Below, in pieces: positions 17,398 to 24,411 of a stretch of DNA of 48,630 nucleotides. A model generated the notes under the pieces. It ran no database searches. It saw nothing but the letters and a program-made list of their open reading frames with translations, and was not told the DNA's origin. The first letter of the stretch is position 1. Every line of letters starts with the position of its first letter. The translations under genes and the position numbers were made by a program. The DNA comes from a virus: positions 1 to 48,630 of the IMG/VR virus record IMGVR_UViG_3300030104_006971. One strand, given 5' to 3'.

Positions 17398-18339
17398 CTA
17401 TTTTTCATCAACACGTCGTAAAATTCGAGGTATAATTTCACCACTGCGAATCACCTCCACTTTACATCCGATTTCTAAATTGAGTGAGCGTATATAGTCT
17501 ATGTTATGCAAAGTAGCTTTCTGAACTACAGCATCTCCAATAGTTACAGGCTCAAGTATTCCTACAGGGCTTACGACCCCGCTCTTCCCTACTTGCCATT
17601 TTACATCTAGTAATGTTGTTATTACGCCCTCTTTCTTTTCTTTGAGCGCAAAAGCCCCGCGAGGATGATGAGCTGTGTATCCTTTTTCATAAAAGTCTGC
17701 ATACTCATTTATTCTGTATACTTCACCGTCAGTCGGATAGATACCGTCTTGCACATGAAGTACAGTTGCAAACCCGGATATCATAAGATATTCCATGGTT
17801 CCAGTCCATCGTTTCAGATGGGACGGCTGCATATCATAAGCAACAAAGTTTACATTTCTAGATAGAAACTCCTCTGTATCTTTAAGATTCAGAGCACCTG
17901 CTGCATAGTTTCTTGCATTAGGAATAGACTTGGGTGCAACAATCTCTCCAGTAATCTGGACTACATCCCTTGCGGGAACGCCCTCGATTCTAAGAGGTAC
18001 AATATGTTGCATCTTTTTTGTAATGTCTTTTCCATGTATACCATCCCCGCGAGTAAGAGCGAGCTGTAAATCTCCTTTTATGTAAACGAGAGATACTGCT
18101 GCCCCATCTAGCTTAGGGCTGCCTATATATCCTTTATCGTTTTTACCGGCAGGACATTCTTCTACTGAGAAGAACTTCTGCAAAGAATACATACGCTGAA
18201 TGTGAGGAATGCCATCAGTTATCTGATGACCTACATCATTGAACTTATAGACATCAGCAAGTACATCAAACTGCTCGTCTGATATAATTGGATTACCGTC
18301 ATAGTATTTCTTGGCGGCGTGTTCTAAAAATTCGCGCAT
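17398..18339 (-). CDS. ligA: NAD+-dependent DNA ligase, catalytic N-terminal subunit
   Basis: A 313-residue protein equal to the adenylation and OB domains of LigA. The catalytic lysine is in SPKLDGAAVSL near residue 75; TRGDGIHGKD, ITGEIVAPK, NARNYAAGAL, AFALKEKKE and VKWQVGKSGVVSPVGILEPV are the remaining nucleotidyltransferase and OB motifs. It seals nicks using NAD+. The N-terminal Ia domain for NMN binding is present but short (YYDGNPIISDEQFDVL). The zinc finger, HhH and BRCT parts are in the next gene. A promoter with a Shine-Dalgarno GAGGGA precedes the ATG. Confidence 0.93.
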   Translation of the reverse strand: MREFLEHAAKKYYDGNPIISDEQFDVLADVYKFNDVGHQITDGIPHIQRMYSLQKFFSVEECPAGKNDKGYIGSPKLDGAAVSLVYIKGDLQLALTRGDGIHGKDITKKMQHIVPLRIEGVPARDVVQITGEIVAPKSIPNARNYAAGALNLKDTEEFLSRNVNFVAYDMQPSHLKRWTGTMEYLMISGFATVLHVQDGIYPTDGEVYRINEYADFYEKGYTAHHPRGAFALKEKKEGVITTLLDVKWQVGKSGVVSPVGILEPVTIGDAVVQKATLHNIDYIRSLNLEIGCKVEVIRSGEIIPRILRRVDEK

Positions 18340-18362
18340 AGTTCCCTCACTTATTTCTATAT

Positions 18363-18391
18363 ATTATAGAGGATTTAAGGAGTAAAGTCAA
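18363..18391 (-). promoter_or_regulatory. Promoter for the catalytic ligase subunit
   Basis: TTGACT at 18391-18386, 17-base spacer, TATAAT at 18368-18363, followed by a leader of about 20 bases with GAGGGA before the ATG. Confidence 0.8.
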
Positions 18392-18394
18392 GAG

Positions 18395-18694
18395 TTATTT
18401 GTAGATTTGGTCAAGAAAATCTTTAAAATGTTCTTCTAGTATTTCTTTACTTTCTGCCAGGGATAGTATTTCTACTAATCCTGCAAAGAGTTCTCGAGAG
18501 TTATCAAAGTCTAACTCCATTGCAATTCCTTCAGGCGAAGGCATCCATTCCTCTGTAAACGCTAAATAGTATTTACGAAGATGTAGATATTCGATCCCGC
18601 GAAAAGTACTAACAGTTAAACGAACCTGTATTTCTTTATCCTCATTATAATGCACGATCTTCTCGTACATAGAGGGAGCTTCATATAATTCCAT
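18395..18694 (-). CDS. PC4/p15-like (YdbC-type) ssDNA-binding protein
   Basis: A 99-residue protein whose centre reads VRLTVSTFRGIEYLHLRKYY, then EEWMPSPEGIAMEL, matching the beta-sheet and GEWKPTKKGI pattern of the transcriptional coactivator PC4/YdbC family. These proteins bind single-stranded DNA as dimers. In phages they are thought to act in transcription or replication. The C-terminal helix (ELFAGLVEILSLAESKE) is longer than in small bacterial members. It sits one base after the SH3-like gene upstream. Confidence 0.75.
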   Translation of the reverse strand: MELYEAPSMYEKIVHYNEDKEIQVRLTVSTFRGIEYLHLRKYYLAFTEEWMPSPEGIAMELDFDNSRELFAGLVEILSLAESKEILEEHFKDFLDQIYK

Positions 18695-18695
18695 G

Positions 18696-18962
18696 CTACT
18701 TCTCGTTTTTGAGAACGGAAGATAAAGGAACTACACTTGTTACGTTACTAGGTTTGAGTAGTCTATACGAGTCTGTATCCCAACAAAAGAGCAAAAGAGT
18801 CCTGTCAGACTCCTTTGCCCGATTTTTCTTTGTCTGGATATAGGGGGTACTAAAGTCAAGTGTGCAAACATTATACTTTAGTTTTTTGGAGTTTTCACTT
18901 CTATAGGTAATGATAGCATCACCGTAGTCAGTTACTAACTTTGCTAAATCCTCTTTTTTCAA
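18696..18962 (-). CDS. Small SH3-like beta-barrel protein, paralogue of 20229-20474
   Basis: An 88-residue, probably all-beta protein (DAIITYRSENSKKLKYNVCTL, then LLFCWDTDSYRLLKPSNVTSV). The FCWDTDSYRLLKPSNV segment aligns with VAWDVDNNCWQDIRVSTI in the protein at 20229-20474. The layout matches small phage proteins annotated as SH3-fold, in which a basic barrel is followed by a W-D strand. A TTG start preceded by AAGGAG appears at 18962. Function unknown. Confidence 0.6.
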   Translation of the reverse strand: MKKEDLAKLVTDYGDAIITYRSENSKKLKYNVCTLDFSTPYIQTKKNRAKESDRTLLLFCWDTDSYRLLKPSNVTSVVPLSSVLKNEK

Positions 18963-19024
18963 TGTTACTCCTTAGGTAGGTTAGCAAAAGTTTTTTCGCT
19001 GTCCTATCTCAAAGGAGTGAGAGA

Positions 19025-19390
19025 TTAGCTGTTGGTTGCCCCAATTATACCAGCAAAATACATTGCTGCTTTACCAGTTAGTTTTTCAACTATATCATTA
19101 TCAATTTCTGCACCGACATCTGTCAGAGCTGCAATGAGTGCTTCTTGTGCTGCTGCTTTTGAAACACGGCTGCCACCGTTACCACCACCTGAGCTGGTAC
19201 CAGATCCACTCGCAGCCGGAGTCTTTTTTACATAAACACCTGCTTTGCTGAGAATCATTCGTACACCGTTGGGTGATTCATCAAACTCATCTGCAATTTC
19301 TTTTACAATCTCCATTGAGTTCTCTGGAGTTGGATTTTGCTCTTCGTATGCTGCAATAACTGCTGCTTTCTTATCGTCGTCCCACGCCAT
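19025..19390 (-). CDS. Small SANT/Myb-like helix-turn-helix protein
   Basis: A 121-residue protein with an N-terminal helix-turn-helix unit (WDDDKKAAVIAAYEEQ ... EIADEFDESPNGVRMILSKAGVYV), a glycine/serine linker near residue 70, and a C-terminal helical domain (SKAAAQEALIAALTDVG). This two-domain plan is shared with 27618-27935, 30055-30393 and 33040-33339. I chose the ATG at 19390 because its paralogues start at this point; an in-frame ATG at 19474 lies in a leader with a hairpin. Probably a regulator or architectural DNA-binding protein. Confidence 0.75.
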   Translation of the reverse strand: MAWDDDKKAAVIAAYEEQNPTPENSMEIVKEIADEFDESPNGVRMILSKAGVYVKKTPAASGSGTSSGGGNGGSRVSKAAAQEALIAALTDVGAEIDNDIVEKLTGKAAMYFAGIIGATNS

Positions 19391-19401
19391 CTTGCGCTTC
19401 C

Positions 19402-19450
19402 TTCTAGTTGTTGATCGAGACCCTGGGCAAGAACCCAGGCATTCTAGTTG
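19402..19450 (-). promoter_or_regulatory. Leader hairpin flanked by direct repeats
   Basis: In the roughly 100-base leader of the SANT-like gene, CCTGGG-TTCTTG-CCCAGG forms a stem-loop (19422-19439) and the sequence CAACTAGAA occurs on both sides, the second copy next to the ribosome-binding site. This could be a translational operator or attenuator (inference). Confidence 0.4.
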
Positions 19451-19498
19451 CTGAAAATAAAATCGGTCGCCCATAGGTTTCCTTAATTATGAAAACCT

Positions 19499-19527
19499 AT
19501 TATAGTTCAAATTGACATTCTTGTCAA
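19499..19527 (-). promoter_or_regulatory. Promoter for the SANT-like gene at 19025
   Basis: TTGACA at 19527-19522, 17-base spacer, TATAAT at 19504-19499. The -35 box lies in an inverted repeat TTGACAAGAATGTCAA, a candidate operator. Confidence 0.85.
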
Positions 19528-19727
19528 GAATTATTTTCATCTAACTGTCGATAATATTCTTGTGACTCCGCCCATGTACCAAACTTCTTAGCTGGATACA
19601 TCCAGAACTGTGCCTTATAATGATTAGTTACTTCTTCCTCTTCACCACACCAGTTACAAGGTTCTCCATTTTCTACGCCCATAAGTGATCTCTCCGTTTT
19701 ACAATAATGTTGCCACATATAATCCAT
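19524..19727 (-). CDS. Small CxxC protein of unknown function
   Basis: A 67-residue protein with one CNWC pair near residue 24 and further cysteine and histidine residues (YCKTE, NHYKAQ) that could complete a metal site. The C-terminal half is aromatic and acidic. It ends inside the promoter region of the next leftward gene and begins two bases after its upstream neighbour. No family recognised. Confidence 0.55.
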   Translation of the reverse strand: MDYMWQHYCKTERSLMGVENGEPCNWCGEEEEVTNHYKAQFWMYPAKKFGTWAESQEYYRQLDENNS

Positions 19728-19729
19728 TT

Positions 19730-20239
19730 TTAATCTCCTAACTGTTTTGAAGGTTTGTCCCTAGCTAGCCATCCTGGGAGTGCGTCTCCTTCTTTTTCAA
19801 ACTCTAACATCTCTTTTCCTGCTCTATCTTTCTCTGCAATATAATGCTGAGATTTCCATGCAGTTTCTATGCATTGAAAAAATACTTGTACTGCTTTATT
19901 CCGAAACTCTATTTCCGGCCAGAGATAAAAGCCGTTCCACCATTCTCTATCAAATCTAGCAACTCTAATTTCTTGATTCAAAAGTTTAGACTTCTTTGAT
20001 GCCATACAAGCTCGCAGTCTTTGACTGCCCGCTATTGGATACCAGTTTGGCATAACTAGAATAGGATTTATCATTCCATCTCGCTCAAGACTTTCAAACA
20101 AAGATAGATTTACTGGAATTTGTTCATAATTCTTTACAAACTCTTCCTGCTCTAATAGCCAACTAACTGTTCTTACATGCCAAGTTGTCGGAGGAATTGC
20201 AACAAGTTCTGATGTTTTTTTATTTACTCTATGACTCAC
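19730..20239 (-). CDS. ParB-like nuclease domain protein
   Basis: A 169-residue protein whose N-terminal half contains the ParB/Srx fold: SLFESLERDGMINPILVMP near residue 50 and WYPIAGSQRLRACMAS near residue 65, where GSQRLRA corresponds to the nucleotide-binding GxRRxRA box. The C-terminal half is helical, aromatic-rich (REWWNGFYLWPEIEF) and unlike the HTH domain of partition proteins. It may bind CTP or DNA. It is the second ParB-fold protein in the window and overlaps the SH3-like gene upstream by 11 bases. Confidence 0.7.
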   Translation of the reverse strand: MSHRVNKKTSELVAIPPTTWHVRTVSWLLEQEEFVKNYEQIPVNLSLFESLERDGMINPILVMPNWYPIAGSQRLRACMASKKSKLLNQEIRVARFDREWWNGFYLWPEIEFRNKAVQVFFQCIETAWKSQHYIAEKDRAGKEMLEFEKEGDALPGWLARDKPSKQLGD

Positions 20240-20474
20240 TTGGTATTCCTACAAAATTTTGTATAGTGCTTACTCTTATATCTTGCCAGCAATTATTATC
20301 TACATCCCAAGCAACTAAAGTATCAGTATCATTTGACTGTCTTTTTATACGCTTGCCTTTTAGGGTAAAGTGTCCTTCATGAGATTTACCTTCTGAAGTA
20401 AGACTATCAAATTTAATATATACTTTATCACATAAGTATAGTATTTTTATAATTGTAGCTGTTTGTATGCTCAT
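20229..20474 (-). CDS. Small SH3-like protein, paralogue of 18696-18962
   Basis: An 81-residue predicted all-beta protein (TIIKILYLCDKVYIKFDSL, then LVAWDVDNNCWQDIRVSTI). The similarity to the C-terminal half of 18696-18962 suggests a duplicated small fold. It overlaps the HTH gene upstream by four bases (ATGA) and the ParB-like gene downstream. Function unknown. Confidence 0.6.
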   Translation of the reverse strand: MSIQTATIIKILYLCDKVYIKFDSLTSEGKSHEGHFTLKGKRIKRQSNDTDTLVAWDVDNNCWQDIRVSTIQNFVGIPSES

Positions 20475-21184
20475 AATTTAGCTAGGTCGATTCCGTATTC
20501 TTCAAGATGTTTTAGTTTGCCTAAATCATACGCAAGTGCAAAAGCATAGAACCCCCCAACATCTGGTATATCCCAAATATCTTCTGTGGAAGGTTTTTGT
20601 CTTACATAGATGCTATAGCAGTCTGCACCATATTTTTCTATATAGTCTACAGTTTGTATACCCGGCTTACTATCTTGGTGTTCTTTGGATAATCTTTTAT
20701 CAATAACTGCAGGAGCGTGATGTGTTGCTGACCACACAACTTCTCCCACGTCAAAATCCTCTGCCACACACTCTTCTGGTAGGTAGTATTCTTGTTTGCG
20801 AGCTTCTAGTTGAGTAGGTCTTTGGGGTACTCCGATCTTTTCAAGAATGCTTTTCACAAATGAAGGAGAGCGATAAAGACCTTTCGAAATATTACTTACA
20901 TTCTCACCAGATAGATACTCTCTTACAATGTCTTGTATCTCATCAGGTCGTGCAGGTCTGCCGCGATTCTGTGAGACTCTACGAGCACGATACTCTTTCT
21001 GCTCGTGAAAGTCTACAAGTATTTTATCAAGCCTTATAGTATTGTATGAGATGTTTAATATGCTGCATGCTTCTCTTTTTGTAATCGGCTTCGACTTCTT
21101 GTCTGTAGGATTCAAGAGCGTTAGGACATGCTTGATGTTCTGTGACGTCAGATTCTCGTGACTCTTCTTCTTTACTCTTGGCAT
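20471..21184 (-). CDS. Helix-turn-helix DNA-binding protein
   Basis: A 237-residue protein. The N-terminal third has a first helix-turn-helix (KREACSILNISYNTIRLDKIL) and a resolvase-like second one preceded by a basic hinge (NRGRPARPDEIQDIVREYLSG ... NISKGLYRSPSFVKSILEKIG). The C-terminal part (from about 130) is acidic and unrecognised. The GRPAR hinge resembles minor-groove contacts of Hin/resolvase proteins. Its first 158 bases are shared, in another frame, with the end of the upstream gene. Confidence 0.7.
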   Translation of the reverse strand: MPRVKKKSHENLTSQNIKHVLTLLNPTDKKSKPITKREACSILNISYNTIRLDKILVDFHEQKEYRARRVSQNRGRPARPDEIQDIVREYLSGENVSNISKGLYRSPSFVKSILEKIGVPQRPTQLEARKQEYYLPEECVAEDFDVGEVVWSATHHAPAVIDKRLSKEHQDSKPGIQTVDYIEKYGADCYSIYVRQKPSTEDIWDIPDVGGFYAFALAYDLGKLKHLEEYGIDLAKL

Positions 21185-21461
21185 CTTCTAATTCAATCTC
21201 CAACTTAAATAATAAACAACAAATGGCGTGTGCTAGGTGAGAGAGTCCAGACTCTGTATCCAAGGCTTCACTATCAATGTGTGCAAATATATGCCGCAAA
21301 GCACCACTAGTATACCGAGACTGTAGGTTATCAAGTTTTCTCCAATTTTCTTCATCATACTTCTGTGCTCCAAATGTTAATACTTTTGCTACCTCATTGA
21401 TAGCTTTTGGAGGAAGTAAGTGCATCATTGGCTTTTCACCGTCGTACTTAATCCCCGTCAT
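21027..21461 (-). CDS. dATP/dGTP diphosphohydrolase-like protein (DUF5664/MazZ-like)
   Basis: A 144-residue protein with the signature KYDGEKPMMHLLPPKAI near the N terminus, VLTFGAQKYDEENWRKL and RHIFAHIDSEALDTESGLSHLAHA, which match phage all-alpha NTP pyrophosphohydrolases that hydrolyse dATP/dGTP. The recognisable domain ends near residue 92. The last 50 residues are read out of frame across the start of the next gene and look like an extension gained by loss of a stop codon. It probably shapes the dNTP pool. Confidence 0.8.
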   Translation of the reverse strand: MTGIKYDGEKPMMHLLPPKAINEVAKVLTFGAQKYDEENWRKLDNLQSRYTSGALRHIFAHIDSEALDTESGLSHLAHAICCLLFKLEIELEDAKSKEEESRESDVTEHQACPNALESYRQEVEADYKKRSMQHIKHLIQYYKA

Positions 21462-21618
21462 GTATATTCTTTAAAGTATTGTAATACTCTAAAGCCTCTT
21501 CTTCATCATGAAAAGTCTGCTCTCTTACAATAACTCCGCCGTCAAGATTAACTACTCTCCAGCGGGGTATGTCATCTGAAAAATGTACGGGCCATATTTC
21601 TACTTCTTTCTTTCTCAT
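21448..21618 (-). CDS. Small protein of unknown function
   Basis: A 56-residue protein starting MRKKEVEIWPVHF. The ATG at 21618 overlaps the stop of the lipoprotein gene (ATGA), which argues for this start over an ORF beginning further upstream at 21660. It has an acidic helical C terminus (HDEEEALEYYNTLKN). No family recognised. Confidence 0.6.
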   Translation of the reverse strand: MRKKEVEIWPVHFSDDIPRWRVVNLDGGVIVREQTFHDEEEALEYYNTLKNIHDGD

Positions 21619-21788
21619 GCTAGGCACTCGCATATCATGTGAGGCCCATACTGTCGGCAAAACTCTATCTCAGTATCTGCACAGCGAACATTCTCAGGAC
21701 TATAGTAATCCCAATGGCTTCTACCTCCAGGCACCGCGCAAGCAGATAGTAAGCATACAACAGCTATAATAATTATTATCCCTCTCAT
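21615..21788 (-). CDS. Small predicted lipoprotein
   Basis: A 57-residue protein with a hydrophobic signal (MRGIIIIIAVVCLLSAC) ending in a clear lipobox, LLSAC, so the cysteine at position 17 should be lipidated. The mature part is 41 residues with four more cysteines. It is coupled by ATGA overlaps to genes on both sides. It lies just downstream of the lysozyme region, so an outer spanin-like role is conceivable, but it is not proline-rich like classical Rz1. Function is unproven. Confidence 0.7.
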   Translation of the reverse strand: MRGIIIIIAVVCLLSACAVPGGRSHWDYYSPENVRCADTEIEFCRQYGPHMICECLA

Positions 21789-22357
21789 CGTGTTATTCTC
21801 TCCTCGTAATCTGCCTCTTCTTCATTCCACCATGTTGGTTTTTCTCGGAATTTCCAAGAAGCAAAGGTTGCTTTGTCTTTGTGATAAAAACGTCGATAGG
21901 CTTCTACTGCGTCGTCTCCTTTGAGTTCGTCTGGCATAGCTTGAGCAAATGGAGTGAGCCCCAGTCTTGGTAGGTGTACTGTGTCGGGTAACTTGAGTAT
22001 GACATCATGCACTGATTTATGGCTCTTTCCGTATCGGTATCCGTATTCATCGTTGAGAGCCACTGCATAGCAATGTAACCATTCATGATTATCCAGACTA
22101 CTACGAGCCCAAATAGTACAGGGATGGTTATGCATTGTAGGAAGGTAAGGGAAGTCCCTTGGTTCATTCTTTTTCGCCTCTCGCAATACTGCAAGCTGTT
22201 CTTTACTTAGTTTCTCTGGAACATATCCAAAGTACTTATCAATCCACATGTTCGTGCAGAGCATCTGTGCTGCTTCAAGCGGCATTTTGATAATGTGTTT
22301 ATCAACGTGATACTCTGCACACCTATCTAAATCTTCATCTAGTATAAAAATATTCAT
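21785..22357 (-). CDS. Pyrimidine-dimer DNA glycosylase-like protein
   Basis: A 190-residue protein matching a common phage family related to DenV-type glycosylases: MNIFILDEDLDRCAEYHVDKHIIKM at the start, HNHPCTIWARSSLDNHEWL near residue 80, YRYGKSHKSV, LGLTPFAQAMPDEL and a C-terminal PTWWNEEEADYEER. The proposed role is repair of UV-damaged DNA or base removal; the enzymatic assignment is by family annotation only. The ATG lies seven bases after the -10 box of its promoter, implying a leaderless mRNA. Confidence 0.75.
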   Translation of the reverse strand: MNIFILDEDLDRCAEYHVDKHIIKMPLEAAQMLCTNMWIDKYFGYVPEKLSKEQLAVLREAKKNEPRDFPYLPTMHNHPCTIWARSSLDNHEWLHCYAVALNDEYGYRYGKSHKSVHDVILKLPDTVHLPRLGLTPFAQAMPDELKGDDAVEAYRRFYHKDKATFASWKFREKPTWWNEEEADYEERITR

Positions 22358-22364
22358 AGAGCAT

Positions 22365-22393
22365 ATTATACTCGGTTAAGCGTTTAAAGTCAA
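22365..22393 (-). promoter_or_regulatory. Leaderless-type promoter for the glycosylase-like gene
   Basis: TTGACT at 22393-22388, 17-base spacer, TATAAT at 22370-22365. The start codon is seven bases further on, about where transcription should begin. Confidence 0.8.
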
Positions 22394-22839
22394 GAAACAT
22401 TTTCGAGTCTGCTCATCAATCTTTCTGCACGATTTGTCACCTGTCGGTACCATCGAGAGTCACGTCCTTCTTTTGCAGCTTCCTTGAAGTCATCTTTTTT
22501 CAATGCTGCATTCATCTTTTTAAATTGTGACAAACGTGGGCGTCCCATGTTGAACATCATGTTAACAAGTATCTCTTGCACTTCATCTGGAAAGTCTTCA
22601 AAATATGACTCATTATAAAGAGCATAACACTCCATAACAGATGTCTGAACATCTATCTCAAAACAGCGTTTTACTCGGTCTTCACTTACAGGAGTGCCCA
22701 CAGGCTGCCCCCACTCAGGATCACCTTCCACAACTAGATGCCCGATTCCGAAAGTTTCATACCCTAAATGGTCTTTATATACTTCGTACTTTACGCCTTC
22801 ATCAATTTTTAACTGTTCATACAATCTATCAAAGTTCAT
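22390..22839 (-). CDS. T4-type lysozyme (GH24 endolysin)
   Basis: A 149-residue muramidase. The T4 catalytic triad pattern E-8aa-D-5aa-T is visible in KIDEGVKYEVYKDHLGYETFGIGH (Glu, Asp and Thr). Further family features are MEC.ALYNESYFEDFPDEVQ, ILVNMMFNMGRPRLSQF and RAERL at the C terminus. No signal peptide, so release depends on a holin. It overlaps the next upstream gene by 11 bases, and the holin-like gene is two genes away, forming a lysis group. Confidence 0.92.
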   Translation of the reverse strand: MNFDRLYEQLKIDEGVKYEVYKDHLGYETFGIGHLVVEGDPEWGQPVGTPVSEDRVKRCFEIDVQTSVMECYALYNESYFEDFPDEVQEILVNMMFNMGRPRLSQFKKMNAALKKDDFKEAAKEGRDSRWYRQVTNRAERLMSRLENVS

Positions 22840-23143
22840 AGTTTCCCTTTACTCTTGCACAGTCTTCTGCAGCGCTAGGTAGTTCATCGTCCATGCCAGT
22901 AGCGTCCGGTTCTGGATGTCGTCCATCTACTTTATGATATACCTTTTCTTCTGCTTCTCCATACCAGTTCCATCTTCCATCTGGCATTTGATCGTAGTGC
23001 TCTCCATCGTTTCCATTCTGCCCAATTATATCCATTCTGCTTTTCATCTTCTTCTTCCTTTCTTGTTCAATCATCTGCATTTCATGGTGGTGGAAGCATT
23101 GTGACATTCTTCTCCACAATGAAACTCTTTGTTTCTTTGTCAT
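22829..23143 (-). CDS. Small protein of unknown function in the lysis group
   Basis: A 104-residue hydrophilic protein, basic and His/Met-rich at the N terminus (RRMSQCFHHHEMQM, then QERKKKMKSRM), and acidic toward the C terminus (GRHPEPDATGMDDEL). No membrane segment. It overlaps the holin-like gene (four bases) and the lysozyme gene (11 bases). No family recognised. Confidence 0.6.
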   Translation of the reverse strand: MTKKQRVSLWRRMSQCFHHHEMQMIEQERKKKMKSRMDIIGQNGNDGEHYDQMPDGRWNWYGEAEEKVYHKVDGRHPEPDATGMDDELPSAAEDCARVKGNYEL

Positions 23144-23550
23144 TTTGTTCTCGCAACACCCTTCGCTTTCTCGTAGGATCTCATTCCGCCCAATCCCAGC
23201 ATTCCTAGTAGGACTGGCATCATTGTTTCTAATTCAATTAAAGGTACTACAACGGGACTTTCGACCAGCGCTAGTACAAAATTTGTCATTGGCACTATAA
23301 TAAAGTTTGATAACATACCAAGTCCGCATATCCAGCCAATTGCAGGTCTCCAACCTGCGACAAAAAGCGATTTGTGGGCTGCTTCTTGTTTATTGACTTC
23401 TACTTGCGCCATCACTTCTGCATGATGTTGTTTTTCCGCAAGTGTGGAAATTTCGTGTGCTAGTCTATTGGCTTCATCCTTATCCTCGATAAACTCTGAG
23501 ACTAGACCTGTGACTGGTCCAACTAATTCTTTTATAAAACCTAGTGCCAT
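23140..23550 (-). CDS. Holin-like membrane protein (3-TM holin family)
   Basis: A 136-residue protein. The N-terminal part is a helical region (LVGPVTGLVSEFIEDKDEANRLAHEIS) followed by a coiled segment and then AAHKSLFVAGWRPAIGWICGL, which matches the GTA/phage three-TM holin family. Two hydrophobic helices follow, ending near GMLGLGGMRSYEKAKG. It should make inner-membrane holes for lysozyme release. I chose the ATG at 23550, preceded by GGAG, rather than an upstream one at 23571. A GC-rich perfect hairpin lies in its leader. Confidence 0.8.
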   Translation of the reverse strand: MALGFIKELVGPVTGLVSEFIEDKDEANRLAHEISTLAEKQHHAEVMAQVEVNKQEAAHKSLFVAGWRPAIGWICGLGMLSNFIIVPMTNFVLALVESPVVVPLIELETMMPVLLGMLGLGGMRSYEKAKGVARTK

Positions 23551-23573
23551 AATATTCTCCGACTCGATCAAGT

Positions 23574-23594
23574 GGGCGGGGAGCGACCCCGCCC
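23574..23594 (-). other. Perfect GC-rich hairpin in the holin leader
   Basis: GGGCGGGG-TCGCT-CCCCGCCC is an eight-base-pair perfect stem just after the small upstream gene's stop. No U-run follows. It may be an attenuator or mRNA stability element timing lysis (inference). Confidence 0.55.
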
Positions 23595-23601
23595 GAACCC
23601 C

Positions 23602-23709
23602 TTAGTGTGCAGCGGCTGCTAGTAACACGGTAAATAGAGCTGCATAGCTCCACATTGCGTCACAAGTATAACCGTCACAGTCCCTCAGGCGCTGTATGAT
23701 CGTTTTCAT
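23602..23709 (-). CDS. 35-residue tail-anchored membrane peptide
   Basis: The frame starts MKTIIQRLRDCDGYTCDAMW and ends in a hydrophobic helix of about 17 residues (SYAALFTVLLAAAA) and H. The ATG lies three bases after the stop of the sHsp gene. A basic N terminus with one TM helix, directly upstream of the holin gene, would fit a lysis accessory or antiholin, but this is inference. Confidence 0.5.
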   Translation of the reverse strand: MKTIIQRLRDCDGYTCDAMWSYAALFTVLLAAAAH

Positions 23710-23712
23710 TCT

Positions 23713-24126
23713 TTACTCTATCGTAACTACCTTCGGTTTATCTTCATCGGGAACAATTTCCTCGAGGTCGATGCATAGTAGCCCTTTGTTCATGTAAGCC
23801 TTATTGAGATGGATATTCGCTCCCACCGTAAAAGTACGGGTAAACTCCTTTCCACTCAACCCCTTGTAGATATATGACTCACCTTCGTTCTCCGCTTTTT
23901 GCTTACATACCCCTCGGACAGTTAGTACGTCTTTGAGTAGAGTTATTTCAACATCTGACTTATTCCACCCTGGAACAGCCAACTCTACCCTGTAACCTCC
24001 GTCGGTCTTTACGATATTATAGCGAGGATAACTATTATCAAGTTGATAAATATTATTCTCAAAACGGTCAAATCCCAAAAAGAACTTTGGGAAATCTGCC
24101 ATGTTCAATCTTGCTAGATTGTTCAT
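23713..24126 (-). CDS. Small heat-shock protein (Hsp20 / alpha-crystallin)
   Basis: A 137-residue chaperone. The alpha-crystallin domain runs from about residue 35 (PRYNIVKTDGGYRVELAVPGWNKSDVEI) through LTVRG, YIYKGLSGKEFTRTFTVG and the AYMNKGLLCIDL strand to a C-terminal VVTIE. It lacks a clear I-x-I anchor at the end, where VVT is found. It probably prevents aggregation of virion or host proteins late in infection. It is preceded by a 92-base leader with small hairpins and an AAGGAG site. Confidence 0.92.
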   Translation of the reverse strand: MNNLARLNMADFPKFFLGFDRFENNIYQLDNSYPRYNIVKTDGGYRVELAVPGWNKSDVEITLLKDVLTVRGVCKQKAENEGESYIYKGLSGKEFTRTFTVGANIHLNKAYMNKGLLCIDLEEIVPDEDKPKVVTIE

Positions 24127-24218
24127 TTTTTTCTCCTTTGTACCCTTACGGTGTACACTTTGCCCCCTTTCGGAAGGCTTGGTTTTGTCAATATTGAGCG
24201 TTTAAAGGCTGCTCAAGC
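24127..24218 (-). promoter_or_regulatory. Structured leader of the sHsp gene
   Basis: The 92 bases before the sHsp gene contain GGCT-TGAGC-AGCC, a CCTT-AAGG hairpin and TGTAC-(9)-GTACA just before the AAGGAG site. Small-hsp leaders in alphaproteobacteria often hold ROSE RNA thermometers; I see no stem that clearly covers the ribosome-binding site, so this remains a question. Confidence 0.3.
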
Positions 24219-24371
24219 CTATTCGTCAAACTCTATAACTCCATTGGCTTCTAGAAAGTCTATAGCATGAGTTATGCCTGCATGATGACCAAGTTTCCAA
24301 CTGGTCCAGCCGCACCCTAACATACAGGCAACTATTACTACTATTTGAAGTTCTAACATACTAAATTCCAT
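24219..24371 (-). CDS. Small N-anchored membrane protein
   Basis: A 50-residue protein: one N-terminal hydrophobic helix (LELQIVVIVACMLGCGWTSW), then KLGHHAGITHAIDFLEANG and an acidic VIEFDE end. The SWKLG-x-x-x-G-I-x-x-x-I-D-x-L-E pattern recurs in small membrane proteins of marine phages as I recall. It is the first gene after the leftward promoter at 24412-24440, preceded by AAGGATAG. Function unknown. Confidence 0.7.
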   Translation of the reverse strand: MEFSMLELQIVVIVACMLGCGWTSWKLGHHAGITHAIDFLEANGVIEFDE

Positions 24372-24411
24372 ACTTGCTCTATCCTTAGAGTTACTTTTTA
24401 CACAATCATAT

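Noticed and set aside
14164-20239. A phage-encoded ParB partition system
   Set aside because: Both ParB-fold proteins lack HTH and dimerisation domains, and no ParA ATPase is visible, so the parS-like site is more likely read by a host protein.
24127-24218. ROSE-type RNA thermometer before the sHsp gene
   Set aside because: Hairpins are present but none clearly pairs with the AAGGAG ribosome-binding site, so only a structured leader is annotated.
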